Part shown: piece by piece, positions 25,501 to 39,491 of the stretch
How the letters are laid out: every line of letters starts with the position of its first letter
How positions within the stretch are numbered: position 1 is the first letter of the stretch
Program-made: the position numbers and the translations under genes
The notes under the pieces: model-generated
What the model saw: the letters and a program-made list of their open reading frames with translations, nothing else
Database searches by the model: none
Told to the model about the DNA's origin: nothing
Source: Dermatophagoides farinae
Lineage: Eukaryota; Arthropoda; Arachnida; Sarcoptiformes; Pyroglyphidae
Length of the DNA stretch: 64,000 nt
NCBI RefSeq assembly: GCF_024713945.1
Contig: NC_134685.1
Coordinates: 1,054,001-1,118,000 of the forward strand
Direction of reading: 5' to 3'

Positions 25501-27004
25501 TCCATCATCATCATCATCAGAAATCACTATCCATTCATTATTACAATACATAGAAACAGCCGTTGGCGTTGGTTAGTTGTTTTCTATTTAAAAATAATAA
25601 TAATATCCCTCTTCTTCTTCTTCCAAAATGTTCGACAAGGTTCTTTTTCTTGTTTTTTTTTCATATAAAAAAATTCAAAAATCATTACCAAGAAAAAAAA
25701 ACGGCGACAATTGTCTGTATGAATGTATCGCTGGTCTTTTTATTAGGCTCAAAGATTATTGATGGATTTAGCTTGCTCATTGTTTGGGGAGGGGGTTGGG
25801 AGTGGGCACGACACTAGACACACACACACATACAATAATGATCTTGGGGAAAAGGAGACAGGGGGTGACGCCTATCATTTTTTTCTTTTTTTTGGTCATT
25901 TATATGTGTGCTTGTGTATGACGCCTGGTGGATTCTCTTCCAGTGATGCACTGTTGAACATTTATGAGTTGTTGAATCTTTGTGTTTGTGTGTCTATTAT
26001 TATGCTTATATATGGTATATATTGGTCCTAGATTTACACACACACACACATACGCTCGCGTACAAATAAAATTCTAACACTTATGTTTCTCAATTTAGCA
26101 TCATTAGAATCATAAAAAAAAGAAAAAAATTTTCTATTTGTTGGCACATGCTTTATATATGTGTGTGTGTCTATACCGAAAACAACGACGACGACCAAAC
26201 ATGAATGTGATTCTAAAAAGAAGAAGAAGAAAAAAAACATAAAGCAATCTCGATTCTATTGCATCATTGAATCATCATCAAGAATCAAGAATATAATAAT
26301 AATAAATAACTAACACAAATTTTGGACACACAAACACACACACTCAGTTTAGTCAGTATAATCAGTAGTAGTAGTAATAACAGTAGTGATGTATGATTGT
26401 TGATTTGGTGTTTTTTTTTATTTATTTGGTTTTGGTTCTTGTATGGTATGAACTGGATGATTTTTTGTTTTGTTTTGTTTTGTATTTGTATTGTATCCCC
26501 CACTAATCCCGAAATCAGAATATCTTTTTGTTCTGGATTGTACTGGTTTGTTTTTTCTTTGAAATTTTTTTTTGACCATTTTGTATTTGTTCAATGTGTC
26601 TCTGTATTTTGTATATGTAATGACGCCCACTTGTATGAATTTAATTAATTAATTAATTAAATTAAATTAAACTTGAAAAATTTTCATAAATTTCTAATAA
26701 TTTTCTTTTCTTTTTCGTTTTTTTTTCTTCTCGTTTCGGTTTCGCTCCCAACAATGACAACAATAAAACACGTGTGTTATGCAATTGTGGAATACTTGGA
26801 TCGCTATTCAGAAATGACTCGTAAAATTTTTTGATATACACATCCTTTTTATTTTGTAACTCGTCCGGTTTATTATTATCAATCAATTTCTTTTCTGGCA
26901 ATCAAAAACAAAATTTTTTTTGGTGATTCGAAAACGAATTATATATATATTTTTGTATTGTATAATTTCCAAGAAAAAAAAAGAAGAAAAGGCAAATATA
27001 AATA
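16525..27004. other. Gene-poor, repeat-rich intergenic desert
   Basis: About 10.5 kb with no coding exon I can support. It is dense in microsatellites: CAT/ATG (16620-16638, 16860-16885, 18220-18238, 18825-18840, 19574-19608), AAC (17748-17766, 19436-19456, 21340-21356), CA/GT (17268-17290, 18168-18188, 22768-22792, 24846-24868), CACCA (21170-21193, 21483-21504), CCAA (17079-17104) and many poly-A/T runs. Frames here translate to His, Val, Asn or Cys runs. It may hold 5' UTR exons and enhancers of the BTB gene at 27005, which starts shortly after a possible acceptor (TTTCCAAG, about 26966-26973). Confidence 0.6.
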
Positions 27005-28108
27005 ATGGCTGCAATAAATCATCATTCAATAAGTCATCATCATCAACAACAGCAACAGCAATATTGTCTTAAATGGAATAGTTTCCATACAAATATGACC
27101 GATGGTTTTCAGAATATGTTGATACATGAAAATCTTGTCGATGTAACATTGGCCTGTGAAGGAGCATCAATCAAAGCACATAAAATGATATTGGCTACAT
27201 GTAGTCCATATTTTCAGAATCTATTCATGACAAATCCATGTAAACATCCAATTGTCATATTGAAAGATGTAAAATTCAATGATTTAAAAGCAATTATTGA
27301 TTTTATTTATAGTGGTGAAGTGAATATACCTCAAGATCAATTGAATTCATTATTAAAAACAGCTGAAACATTAAAAATAAAAGGTCTGGCGGATTTTGGT
27401 GATAATAAACAACAACAACAACAACATGCAACATCCAATATTGTTCATAATAATATCCTAAATAATAATAATAATCATCATCATCATACATCAATGTCTG
27501 TAAAGAATATTCTAAATGGTAATAATAATTCCTTATCATTATCATCATCCACATCATCATTAACACATCCATTGAATTATTCAGTAAATTCATTAAATAA
27601 TTTGATGATGAATACGAAAAAAAGAAAAAAACAACGTACAACACCAACAACGAATATACAATATCCACAACAACAACAACAACAACAACAACATCCATTA
27701 ATAACATTGAATAATAATAATAATCTAACAAGTGCAATCAATAATAGTCTACATCAAAATAATATCAAATTACAGAATGGTGGTAATAGTATAATGTTTA
27801 AGAATATTAATCCATTGATTAATGGATCATCAACGACTACACCGACGCCATCAAATGAAAATGGAAACATTTTAGCTACAGGTGGTGGTGGTGGTGGCGG
27901 TGATACAAGTGATGATGATACTGGCGGTAATGGTGGGAGTGGTAACAAAGATGATTGTGGTTCATCATCATCAAAATCCATATCGATTGATAAGAATTTT
28001 TCAACAATAACTCATTCACCTAATAATGTTAAAAATAGTGATAGTGGTATGACAACGAAAACATCAAATGGCAATTCTGAAAAAAATAATAACAATGTAT
28101 ATAATAAT

Positions 28109-28144
<36 letters not shown>

Positions 28145-29005
28145 AATAATAATAATAATGAAAATGAACGTGAAGATTCAGAAGAATTTGAACCAACTAA
28201 ACTATTGGAACAATCAATGTCAACGCCTGAGGTATATGTCATTTAATAGAATGTGTCTAGATGTGTTATGTTGTCATTAATTGGGTTTTTTTTTCTTTAG
28301 AATACCGGTTATTCACCTGAAAATAATACCGGTGATGCACAAAGCGGTGATGATGATGATGTTGAAGGTAAATACATTTTTGAAATCAAAATGATATTTT
28401 TTTTTTAATTAAATTTTTTCATTTTTTTTTCACTGAATCAACAGAAAGCAAATTTATGGATGATGAATATTCATCAAATAATTCAACAACCAATGATATG
28501 ACAAACGTATTAGCAATGACCAATTTTGCAAATCAATTTGTAGTTCCTAATAATAATAATAATAACAATAACAACAACAACAACAACAATAATAATAATA
28601 ACAACAACAATAACAACAATAACGTCTCTATTAATGGTAATGGTAATAATCGTTCAATTGAAGGTAAGTTTTTTTTGTAATCTTAAACAACGAGATTGAT
28701 AATGGTTTTTTTTGTTTCAATCATTACCCATAGAATCGATAGTATCATTTGCTGAATATGAAACATTATTGGCTGAAATACAACAAAAAAATCTAACAAC
28801 ATGTCCAATTTGTTCGAAAGAATTTATCAAAAAATCCAAATTAATACGTCATTATCATACACATTTTAGTGATTTTAGGCCAAAATTTTCTTGTATATTT
28901 TGTGGAAAATTGTTCACCACACAGGATTGGTGTAAACGACATGCATTGAATTGTCAATTGAAACATTATCAAAACATGTCATCATTAGATATATTCAATG
29001 ATTAG
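27005..29005 (+). CDS. BTB/POZ zinc-finger transcription factor (tramtrack/lola/broad type)
   Basis: This is a nuclear regulator of the arthropod BTB-ttk family. Exons 27005..28231, 28301..28367, 28445..28663 and 28734..29005 join in frame to 594 residues. The BTB domain spans about residues 20-135: YCLKWNSFHTNMTDGFQNML, VDVTLACEGASIKAHKMILA, SPYFQNLFMTNPCKHPIVIL, AETLKIKGLADF. A long disordered middle follows with Gln, Asn, Gly and Asp runs, including about 17 Asn coded by AAC/AAT near 28107-28158 and about 25 Asn near 28549-28622. The C-terminus carries one C2H2 finger (CPICSKEF...HYHTH) and a second C2HC finger (CIFCGKLF...HALNC). Which family member it is cannot be told. Lola and ttk genes swap 3' zinc-finger exons, but no alternative finger exons were seen here. 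Confidence 0.9.
28097..28158 (+). repeat. Coding AAC/AAT microsatellite (poly-Asn)
   Basis: An uninterrupted trinucleotide run inside the BTB gene encodes poly-asparagine. A second such run is at about 28549-28622 in the third coding exon. Length variation would keep frame. Confidence 0.8.
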
Positions 29006-30625
29006 CAAAACATCGAATCGTCATCATCATCATCATTTATTGATTTGCCTAAAAAAAAAAATTTAAAGAGCTTACGCAACAACAACAACAACAACAAACG
29101 AACAATCAATGCAAAATTGAAAAACAACAACAACAACAAAACAAAATATATAAAAAAATTCTACTTTGATATACGATATATTTTTTCTAATTACCGAAAT
29201 TTCAATCCATCCTATCATCATCATCAATTTCACCAAAGTCATTTTTTTTCTATACTAAACAAGAAAACAAAAAAAAACCATCCATGACACATCCACAACA
29301 ATGGCCTTTCATATAAAGAGTTTCCTTAATTATTTAACCTGCCACTGTGTAATTGCTGTTGATCAATATATGTCCATCCTTTCATTCATTCATTCATCAA
29401 TCGAAAAAAAACAGTATCTATTCAATTTGAGCCTTTCGTATCGCCACTCCCACCATTTTATATACAATTATTACAATACATACACCCACATTTTGCTACT
29501 ATATCACTGTGGGTGCAATTGTTAAAATTTTTTTTGCCATCCATTGCAATCACACACACAATCCTATTATCATTATTATCCAGAAAACAAAACAAGAGAA
29601 AAAAAATTTGTAAATACCCACTTGATGAATAACCACACACACACACATACAGGGGGAAAAAAATTCATTCAAATCAAAACCAATCTTTTTCTGGATCAAT
29701 TCATCTTTATCCGGTGTATTTTTTTTTTTTACATCTCGTCTCACATTCATTTGTATTTACCACCAACATAACGACCACCATATATTTTTTTTTGTTTTTC
29801 GTTTGTTTATTTGTTTGTTTGTTTATTTCATGTGTCTATCTGTCTGTTTTTTTTTCATTCTTCATTGTCATCGATGGCTTTCGGTTCATTTTTTTTTCAC
29901 TTTGCATATAATTAATGGTGCATATATATACATATACATATATGATTTATTTGTTTCGGTGAAAATTATTTTCATTTTTTTTTCATATTACCATTTACGA
30001 TATATATAAATGTGCATTATTATTGGGACAAAATCAAAATTTGTTCCTTGTAATTTTTCTGTTGTATTTTTCTCCCTCACAACAACAACAACAACAACAA
30101 ATCAGATTTGTTGTTGTTTGCCCAATCAAAAAAAAAATCCCATCATCATCTTCAAAACAAGTGGTTCCTTAATTTTTCTACAACAACAACAACAAAATCA
30201 TCAAATTATTTTTCGATCAAAATTTTTTAAATTTTTTTTAAAAAAATTCAAATTTTTCACCCACCCACACACACATACACACACACATATATAACAATAA
30301 CAAATTCTGGTCGCTGTTGAACAACAACAACAACAACATTCATCTTAATCAAATTCAATTTCATCATTTTTTTTTTTATTGGGAAAAAAAAATTACTAAT
30401 GTCCTTATAATTATGAATCTTTATATATAATTATTATTATATTCAACAGATTGTTTTATTATATTATTATTATTGATTATTGATACATATTTTTTATATA
30501 TTAAAAAAAATATATACGATTTATACATTTTGTTTTCATCATCATCATCATCATCATTGTACCAAAGAAAAAATGTCGAAAAAATGATGGAATGAAACTT
30601 GTTGCTGCTTTTTTTTCTATAATCA
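29006..30625. other. Convergent intergenic region between the BTB gene and SLC35E2-like
   Basis: Probably the long 3' UTR of the BTB gene and the 3' end of the transporter. A minus-strand AATAAA at 30455-30460 is a candidate signal for the transporter. AAC repeats (about 29087-29098, 29125-29140, 30080-30100) and a CA run (about 30263-30288) are present. No gene seen. Confidence 0.5.
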
Positions 30626-31920
<1,295 letters not shown>

Positions 31921-32352
31921 TTTGTTTCGATTGTTGTTGTTGTCGTCATTGGTCCATCAATAATAACCAGAATCGATTGCAATCGGTGTATACGTGTTTT
32001 TTTTTTTTTTTTTTTTTTTTTTAATCGTATCGTATCAAAGATTATTGTTTGTTTGTTTGTTTTATCAATGACAAATATTATAGCCACTTGTTATAAATCA
32101 TGAGCTGTCAGAAAAAAAAATCCAGGATTGTCATACACAATGCACACACACAAACAATCGCGATACAATCTCATGAACGATCGATGGTGTTTTGTTTATA
32201 TCCAACGTGGAGTTTTGTATACACGGACACAATCAGCTGATTGCTTGTTTACATTTGTGGTGTGTGTGTGTTATATTGTGATTCTCAATTCAAAATTTTT
32301 CATTCGAATTCATTCATAATTTATAATTTACATCATCACCTGCTGATTAATA
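31921..32352. promoter_or_regulatory. Bidirectional promoter interval between SLC35E2-like and ALG3
   Basis: 432 bases lie between divergent starts. It contains a T-run of about 25 at 31998-32022, a GTTT repeat (about 32047-32062) and an inverted pair of short GT/CA runs (about 32140-32150 and 32259-32270). No clear TATA box. Confidence 0.4.
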
Positions 32353-33458
32353 ATGGGTCCGATTCGAAATAAATCATCATCATCATCGTCATCGTCATCA
32401 TCATCTATAAATCGTCATAACAATAATAATCATATGATGATGATGATGGGACAATCATTCATTTCGAATATAAAACATTTGGCCAATGAATTACAGGATT
32501 TTATTCAGAAAAAAATTTTTACATTTAAAATTTTTCATGAACAACAATGTTATCCAATTGTTTCATTGTTACTTTTATTGTTTGAAATTTTTTTAAATGT
32601 AATCATCATTCAAAGAGTTCGATGTAAGATGATGATCTTTTTTATTACATTACTCTACACAATTATCATTTTATAATTTACCCTTTTTTTCATTACAGAT
32701 ACTGAAATTGATTGGTCAACATATATGCAACAAGTTGAATGTTTTCTAAATGGTACACGTGATTATTCACAAATAACTGGTGCTACCGGACCAATTGTTT
32801 ATCCGGCTGGCCATATTTATGTTTATACATTATTATATTGGCTAACTGATTATGGCCATAATATTTATCGTGCACAATATATATTTGCATCATTATATTT
32901 GATCACATTATTCATTGTATTTCGATTATATCGCCAATATTCAATGGCACCACCATATGTATTGTTATTCATGTGTCTTACATCATATCGTGTACATTCA
33001 ATATATGTTTTACGATTATTCAATGATACTGTGGCCATATTATTACTATATCTATCATTATTATCATTCACTAGTGGCCATAAATGGATACGTGGATCGA
33101 TACTGTATTCGTATGTTTTTGTTTTTTTTTCCATTTAAATAATGATCATGATGAATAATGGTTTTTTTCTCGTTTGCTTGTTTTTTTTTTTAATTACCTG
33201 AATCCAAAAAAAAAAAACTAAATTTCCTCTTTTCCATCAAAAAAAAAAAAACTATTTAGTTTAGCCGTATCGATCAAAATGAACATTTTACTTTTTGCTC
33301 CCGGTTTATTTCTATTATACAATGAATATCTAAACACATGGAATGTTATAAAAAATCTGATGATCTGTGCATTGGTTCAGGTAGAATCAAACTAGAATGA
33401 TAACGAATTTTTTTTTTTGTTTTAAACAAAATTTTCCTTTGAATTTTTGTTTTTTCTT

Positions 33459-33492
<34 letters not shown>

Positions 33493-34622
33493 TATGATCA
33501 GATCATATTAGCCGTTCCATTCATTGTGACATATCCAATTTCCTATATAAAAAATTCATTCAATTTAGGTCGGATATTTCTACATAAATGGACTGTCAAC
33601 TATCGTTTCATGTCGGAACAGATTTTCATTCACAAAGGATTTCATTCGATTTTACTTATATTACATATAACCATTTTGTTCATCATATTTCATCAACGAT
33701 GGATGAATTTGATTAAAAAAAAATTTTTTTCATTCAATAAAAATAACTTCGATAACAATGAAATGAATGAACATCAACAACAACAACAACAACAACAACG
33801 ACAACAAAAACAGCGTCAAAACTTTCATCATCATGATCAACATCCGGATAATGGAACAAAACAAAAATTTGGACAACGTGAGTAAAACAGAAAAAACAAA
33901 CAAACTTTTTCTTTATCTTTTTTTTTATTATATTCATGACTTTTTTTTTCTTTGTTATTATTGTTGTTCATTTTAAACGACATATATACACACACACAGA
34001 CATTCTAATGACAATGTTTATTTCGAATTTCATTGGTATCGTATTTGCACGTTCATTACATTATCAATTTTACATTTGGTATTATCATTCATTACCATTT
34101 CTTTTATGGACAACATCAAATGGATCTAGTCATTCAATGACCAAGTAAGTTGAGAAAATTTACACCATACACACACACACACACACACACAAGAGAATCA
34201 AATAGAATAGAATCAATTCAATACACGAATTAAATTAATCAATCAATTAATTAATGAATGCAAAAAAATAGAAAAGAATAATTCGCTGTTTTTGATTCAC
34301 TCTTTATATATATATCGATTTGATTTGATTTGATTGTAATTGGAATGTTTTTCTTTCTTTCTTTTTCATCTTCTTTTTTTTCTTGTAATTTACATACAAA
34401 TTTAGCATTTGCATGCTGGGCCTAATCGAATTAGTATGGAATATATATCCAAGTACCATATGGAGTAGTATCATATTACATCTAGTACATCTAATAATAT
34501 TGTATCGTTTGATTCGATGGTCGAATATCGATATTGTTGTTGAAATGACAACTACAAAGACTATGACCACCACCACTATCACCACCGGAACAATCAATAA
34601 TGATGATAATAAAATTAAATGA
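32353..34622 (+). CDS. ALG3: Dol-P-Man:Man5GlcNAc2-PP-Dol alpha-1,3-mannosyltransferase
   Basis: This ER membrane enzyme adds the first lumenal mannose to the lipid-linked N-glycan precursor, using dolichol-phosphate mannose. Exons 32353..32623, 32699..33110, 33260..33380, 33502..33877, 34000..34144 and 34406..34622 join in frame to 513 residues. The conserved first lumenal loop is present: [37 protein letters not shown]. Others are [65 protein letters not shown] and [14 protein letters not shown], each close to human ALG3. The N-terminus has a Ser run and Met/Asn runs coded by simple repeats. An Asn/Gln-rich loop of about 45 residues (33737-33877) enlarges the hydrophilic loop between membrane segments; human has a shorter one. 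CA repeats sit at the ends of introns 3 and 4. Confidence 0.95.
33463..33490 (+). repeat. CA microsatellite at the acceptor of ALG3 exon 4
   Basis: About 28 bases of CA repeat end a few bases before the acceptor (TGATCAG at 33495-33501), where a pyrimidine tract would normally lie. Confidence 0.75.
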
Positions 34623-36361
<1,739 letters not shown>

Positions 36362-36369
36362 TATATAAA
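36362..36369 (+). promoter_or_regulatory. TATA box, probable allatostatin C core promoter
   Basis: TATATAAA lies upstream of a stretch that ends in a possible 5' UTR donor (CAGTCAG|GTAAGC at 36669/36670). The start codon at 37184 is preceded by an acceptor (CAAATAG at 37176-37182). This fits transcription from about 36392, a non-coding first exon, and an intron of about 510 bases. Confidence 0.5.
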
Positions 36370-37183
36370 CGGATGTTCATCTGTTTTGCATGATCAAATC
36401 ATTGAAAAAAACCAATTCAATACGATACGATTTTGATGAAAATCAATCTCTCTTGTAACAACAACGACAGCTGAATTGAATAGGGAGTAAGAATATTTTC
36501 GAAAATTGGAAATCCAAAAAAAAAAAAAAACTTTCTTCTTCATGAATTAACAACAACAGAATTCATCATCATCATCAACGAAAACGTTCAAAAAAATTTT
36601 TCCCCGTTGAAAATCATCAACAGATCTCGAACAAACAACAACAGCGCCAAAAGAAAAAAAAGCCAGTCAGGTAAGCCAACTTTTTTTTAGGGTATCAGTG
36701 TGTGTGTGAGATTGCCAAATTCATTCATTCATATCCAATAATTCTCAATAATTGAACATTAATCGATAATAAATTAAGGAAAACAAAAGCGGAAAGCTTA
36801 AATATGGATTTATTGATTTCATTTTATTCGCATATTTTTTTCTTAATTCTGTTTTTGTTTTTTGTTTGTTTTTCAAATGAATTACTTGTAGCACATAGGA
36901 AGATTAACTGATAGATAGCTTTCTCTCGCAATGTTCAATTTCAATTTCAATTTCAATGATAAGGTCAAAGCTATGTGTGTGTGTGTGTGTTAAGCTTGAT
37001 GAAATGAAATCTTATTGAATGATAAGCAAGCGATAAATATGAAAAAGAAAACAATTTGATGACATTGAATTTTCGTAAACATTTTGTGTTTTTTTTTGTA
37101 TTTATCTCTCTTCACTTTTTCTTCCTCTTTTTCTTCTTTATCTCTTTTTTTTCATTCATTCCATTGCATATGATTCAAATAGA

Positions 37184-37782
37184 ATGGCAATGAATAATCA
37201 ACAACAACATTCAACAAAGATTACCATGACAATAACATCGACAATGACAATCATTTGGCTATTATCAACAATTATTTTATCAATCAAATTACAATCGATT
37301 GATGCTGCAGCTATTATTGGTCAACAACAACAACAATCATCAGCCAGTTCGGAAAAATTTCAATCTGATCAATCAGATATTATTGATCAAATGGCTAGAT
37401 TAACATCACCATCAAATACATCACCATTTGCAACATCATTACGATCCAATATGGTAAATATTTTTATGAATTGAATTCTTTTAAATCCAGAATTAATCCT
37501 TTAATATAATGGAAAAATGATTAATTTTGTACGTTTTATATGGAAACCCCCTACCAACATTCGAAAAAAATTCAAAAAAAAAAAAAAAAATAGGACTCAA
37601 TGGTAAACAATGAACTAGATGTTGATGGTACCAATCATATCATATTAAATAGATTATTCAACATGTTGGAAAGAAAAAAATTACCACCAAATTGGATGAT
37701 CCATCAGGCATTGCTTTCCGGTCAACATAAACGACAGATACGTTATCAACAATGTTATTTCAATCCTATTTCCTGTTTTTAA
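37184..37782 (+). CDS. AstC: Allatostatin C (PISCF-type) neuropeptide precursor
   Basis: This is a secreted precursor of the somatostatin-like neuropeptide allatostatin C, which acts through AstC receptors; in insects it can inhibit juvenile hormone synthesis and gut activity. Exons 37184..37453 and 37594..37782 join in phase 0 to 152 residues. A hydrophobic signal segment (TIIWLLSTIILSIKL) ends near DAAA. The mature peptide is at the extreme C-terminus after a dibasic KR: QIRYQQCYFNPISCF, then stop. The N-terminal Gln could become pyroglutamate, the two Cys six residues apart form the ring, and there is no Gly for amidation, as in the PISCF type. The insect forms differ at only one or two positions in the first half. 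The upstream propeptide (LNRLFNMLERKKLPPNWMIH) is poorly conserved. No AstCC paralogue was seen nearby. Confidence 0.96.
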
Positions 37783-39491
37783 TGCCATACACACACAAAC
37801 ACACACACACATACAAAACAAAACCTTTGAACAAACACATAAATGATGATAGAAAGTATTATTAGTTAATTAGTGAACATACACAAGAATATAATGAATG
37901 AATATTCCAGACACACACACACACAGAAAAAAAACAACACATAGACATTTATTTCATGTAGTGATCAATTAATTTAATATAAATGTGTGTGTGTGTCAAC
38001 GAATAACAACAAAATACAGAATTCCAATTGTCAACCATCATCATCAACAACAACAACAACAAAAAAACAATATGAATTGATTACATTTCATTATCATCAT
38101 CACATGATTATTATTGTTATTATTATTCTTTGATGATCTAATTTGATTTTGATCATTTTTATTCTTTAAATTTCTGTTTTCTGTTTTTGAACCAAAAAAA
38201 AAAAAAAAATTCACATCATTTCAACATCATCATTACCATATTCATTGATCATTGTCATTCGATTGGCTATAACAACAATATGAATCGAATCAATTTCGTT
38301 CATTTTGATAATTGTCTCTGTTGTTGTCGTTGTTGTTGTTGGCGACAACAATGAAGATAACAAAAACGACACATTATCACGTTTGTTGTGTATGAATGAA
38401 TGAATGAATGAATGAAAATGAAGAAAAAAAAAACAAGAAAAAATTTTCCTGATGAGCGTTTTTTGTTGTTGTTGTTGTTGTTGATTTAAATTGAAAATTT
38501 TCTTTTTTTTCGTTGTTATTACAAATCATTAAAATTGAATATTGATCATCATCATCATCATTGGCACATATCGTTCTCTGTTTATTTTATTGTTTTATTT
38601 CAACGATTTTCGAGAATTTTTTTTTTTTGCTGTTTGCAAACTAATTTTAGAATTCTTCGATATACTCATCGATAATAATTCTATGTGTATTCGAGATTTG
38701 TTTAAAATGTTCACAATGATGACATTTCATCAGAATCAAACATTGGGTGAACGGGAAATTTTTTTTAAACGGAAATAGAAAAAAAATGATTTCCAGTTTT
38801 AAATTCTGTCATTTTTTGGTCATTCGCGAATTTTTGTTTTTTTTTTGTAATCGAAATGTGAAACATTTGAAAAACAGCCATGACAGAATGAAAATTGAAT
38901 GTGTGAGTGAATGAATGAAACTTATTTTTTTTCCACTTTGTTCAGTGATTGATTGATTTCATTCGATTGTATACGAATCCGGTCGCTCAATCGCGAATTG
39001 TTGTGGGTGCAAATTCTTTTTTTTTCTTCCAAAAATTGAATAGTTTGAAATAAGATTTTCATTTTTTTTCACTTTTAACTTTTTTGTTGTTGTTGTTGTT
39101 GTTGATGTTCTGTAGTGAATGTAGAATTGATTTTTTTGAATCAAAAAAAAAGAACATTCACGATAAAGGATATTTCTAAGGATTCTTTCATTACTTTAGT
39201 TCATGAATGATTGGGTTGTGGAAATCTGTGATTTTTTTTTTGGTCAAAATATCTGTATTCATATTCTTTGAATTAAATGGACGACTATTTTCATCATATC
39301 AATATGCAAGAGTCGAAATGGCTTTCGTATGTTTTTTTTTTTTTTGGCTATTCATTTTGAACACGTCACGTCACACAAAACACACACACACTGTCATCAG
39401 TTGTTGATGATATACAGAATTTTATTTGGTCAATAGATTTGGATTGGTTTTTTTTCATTCGGATTCTAACTGACCAGAATTCATTATTGAA
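37783..39491. other. Intergenic region between AstC and COPB2
   Basis: Contains the AstC 3' UTR with CA runs (37789-37810, 37913-37926), GT (37984-37998), AAC (38048-38061), GAAT (38393-38413) and GTT runs (38464-38483, 39083-39103). No gene seen. Confidence 0.45.
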
